From Lachnospiraceae bacterium (lineage in GTDB: Bacteria; Bacillota; Clostridia; Lachnospirales; Lachnospiraceae), in contig CAJTGD010000003.1 of the NCBI GenBank assembly GCA_910575475.1, forward strand, positions 62,001-126,000: a stretch of DNA of 64,000 nucleotides. Direction: 5' to 3'. Positions 62,487-64,000 of this stretch are shown here, in pieces. Both the position numbers and the translations under genes were made by a program. Every line of letters begins with the position of its first letter. Position 1 is the stretch's first letter. The notes under the pieces are model-generated. The model saw nothing but the letters and a program-made list of their open reading frames with translations, was not told where the DNA came from and searched no databases.

Positions 62487-64000
62487 CTACGCTTCGATCG
62501 TAACCTCCCCAAATGCTTTCAAAAACTGCTTCCTCCCATACCCTGCAAACTCTACTTCCACCATCATCTCATCTTCCGACACCAGGATTCCCTCCCCATA
62601 CTTCGAGTGTCTTGCATGCTTCACGGCTGTTTTCTTCTCTTCCTCCTGCTCTCTTTTTTCCCGGATCTGTTCCTGAACCTCCCGGCGGAGCTGCTGCAGA
62701 TTACTCCTCTTCTCCCCCTCACTGCGCAACTCCTCCCACTCCAAGAGGTGAGGCGGGAGCATCCGCAGATACCGGCTGTATTCCCCGGAAACCCTGGGCT
62801 CTCCCGGGTTGGTATAGTAGGACAGTTCCAGTTCATCCTTCGCCCGGGTCATCCCCACGAAGAACAGTCTCCGCTCCTCTTCCTCCTGCTCCATACTCTG
62901 GCTGTGAAGCGGGATCAGCCCCTGGTTCATCCCGATCAGGAATACAGTCTCAAATTCCAGCCCTTTTGATGCATGCAACGTCATCAGCTTCACAGTATCT
63001 CTGAGAAAAATAGCATTCCCGATTTCATCATGATTTCCTGTAAAATCACTCTCTTCCGTTTCTCCATCCCCGCTCAGCAGATTCACCCCATACAGCGCCG
63101 ACCGATTCACAAATTCCCTGGTTCCATCAATCAGTCCGCAGTCTTTTTCTCTGCAATATCGGCAGATTTTTTCCAGAAGCTTTAACACCAGCTTTTCATC
63201 CTCGTAATAGGAAGATGCCGTCGGATGTAGCGCTTCCTTCAATCCAAAATACGCAAATACCTCCGCTGCCCCGGGAACTGTTTCGCTTTTCTTCCATTCT
63301 TCCTGCTCCTGAAATTCCATCATCCTCCGGTACAGCAGAACACTGTCCCGTTTTTGTTCCTGAATGATCTTCTTCGCTTTCGCCCGGGTACACTTTTCCC
63401 CGTACTGCGGATCGGCAAGCACATCCATCCCCACCTGCCCATCCGCAGGATTGACAGAAAACCGCAGCACCCTGATCAGCCAGTCCAGTACCGGAATATC
63501 CCTGACAGTCTTCCGTACAGATACTTCATAGGGGATCTGCTGCCTCTCAAATACCTTTTCCAAAATCTCCGACTGTTTCTGCAACCGGTAAAATACCGCG
63601 ATCTCACCGTATGCCCTGCCGCTGTCATGAAGCGCGCGGATCCGCTCCGCCAGGTATTCCGCCTCCTGAAATGGATCATAGTGGTTCTTTACAATGATCT
63701 TTTCCCCTGTCTCCCGGCTGCTCTGGATTCCTGTGCCGGACTGCAGGAATCGGTTTGCCGCTTCCAGGATGGACGCACTGGAACGGTAATTGACAGGAAG
63801 GGACAGCTCCTTTGCCTGAAAACGATGTTTCAGAAGATAGAACATATTCTCCCCCGTTCCCCGCCAGCTATAGATCACCTGATTCGGATCCCCCACTGCA
63901 AACAGTCTGGTATCTTTCTCTTTCAGGGCTTCCAGAAATTCAATCTGCAGCGCATCGCTGTCCTGTACTTCATCCACGATGATCCATTGCGGATGCCAAA
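62487..64000 (-). CDS. UvrD/PcrA-family ATP-dependent DNA helicase (5' partial)
   Basis: Superfamily 1 3'-5' helicase; the N-terminal part with Walker A lies beyond the window. Seen in order are motif II (IIVDEVQD, at the window edge), motif III (GDPNQVIYSWRG), motif IV (NYRSS), motif V (LMTLHASKGLEFETVFLIG) and motif VI (RRLFFVGMTRAKDEL). The C-terminal tail (residues from HSKYGEGILVSEDEMMVEV) is the RNA-polymerase-binding Tudor-like element typical of PcrA/UvrD. It acts in DNA repair or replication. No lesions are seen in the visible part. Confidence 0.93.
   Translation of the reverse strand, partial: WHPQWIIVDEVQDSDALQIEFLEALKEKDTRLFAVGDPNQVIYSWRGTGENMFYLLKHRFQAKELSLPVNYRSSASILEAANRFLQSGTGIQSSRETGEKIIVKNHYDPFQEAEYLAERIRALHDSGRAYGEIAVFYRLQKQSEILEKVFERQQIPYEVSVRKTVRDIPVLDWLIRVLRFSVNPADGQVGMDVLADPQYGEKCTRAKAKKIIQEQKRDSVLLYRRMMEFQEQEEWKKSETVPGAAEVFAYFGLKEALHPTASSYYEDEKLVLKLLEKICRYCREKDCGLIDGTREFVNRSALYGVNLLSGDGETEESDFTGNHDEIGNAIFLRDTVKLMTLHASKGLEFETVFLIGMNQGLIPLHSQSMEQEEEERRLFFVGMTRAKDELELSYYTNPGEPRVSGEYSRYLRMLPPHLLEWEELRSEGEKRSNLQQLRREVQEQIREKREQEEEKKTAVKHARHSKYGEGILVSEDEMMVEVEFAGYGRKQFLKAFGEVTIEA

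Noticed and set aside
1..64000. tRNA, rRNA, insertion sequences or phage genes
   Set aside because: No T-loop GGTTCGA patterns, transposase or integrase motifs were seen in either strand by eye; a covariance search would be needed to exclude small RNAs.

Overview
This window looks like chromosome from a spore-forming, anaerobic gut Clostridia, most likely a Lachnospiraceae relative. The reasons are the Firmicutes order secG-rnr-smpB, a SpoIID/LysM spore-type protein, a glycyl-radical enzyme, several sugar and peptide ABC systems, an Agr-type remnant, and gene-end hairpins with U-tracts. The genus cannot be fixed from the sequence alone.

Layout. 0-5 kb: the end of a cell-wall amidase, glmM, nth and a MATE exporter. 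4.7-7.5 kb: a KDG/KDPG module (kdgK, eda) with a divergent IclR regulator and a 33-bp perfect palindrome over the promoter. 7.5-15.6 kb: a HAD phosphatase, upp, an SDR, an amylosucrase-type GH13 and secG-rnr-smpB. 15.7-22.4 kb: an alpha-galactoside locus (GH36, two permeases, binding protein, AraC regulator). Its binding protein carries an in-frame stop and its regulator a frameshift at a C8 run. 22.4-26.1 kb: a histidine kinase, response regulator and NhaC-type antiporter. A 12-base G tract sits exactly at the kinase/regulator gene junction. 26.3-33.3 kb: fructokinase, a SpoIID-PGB-LysM protein, two G3E metal GTPases (one with a very His-rich insert), xth and truA. 33.4-38.3 kb: a peptide/nickel-type ABC importer.

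38.4-54.1 kb is the most distinctive part. It holds a glycyl radical enzyme and its activase, a LuxR-type regulator, an iron alcohol dehydrogenase, an ADP-forming CoA-ligase pair, a CoA-acylating aldehyde dehydrogenase, a DASS anion transporter, an IclR regulator and a TPR/nucleotidyltransferase-like/DUF4125 protein. No microcompartment genes are present. Together they can take up an organic anion, convert it through an aldehyde, reduce part of the aldehyde to an alcohol and oxidise the rest through a CoA ester to an acid with ATP gain. That layout fits anaerobic fermentation of a C2/C3 sulfonate (dihydroxypropanesulfonate, sulfoacetate or isethionate type), but the substrate is inferred.

54.4-57.8 kb: a consensus promoter, a purine riboswitch with an apparent ON architecture, an 8-oxoguanine/guanine deaminase and a xanthine/uracil-type permease. 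57.9-59.3 kb: a sedoheptulokinase-like FGGY kinase. 59.6-62.4 kb: a decayed stretch (fused and deleted agrC/agrA remnants, a DUF6440 gene whose start codon is ATA, a deleted P-loop gene and a frameshifted DUF4869 gene). The window ends inside a UvrD-family helicase. Several genes carry disabling lesions while core genes are intact.
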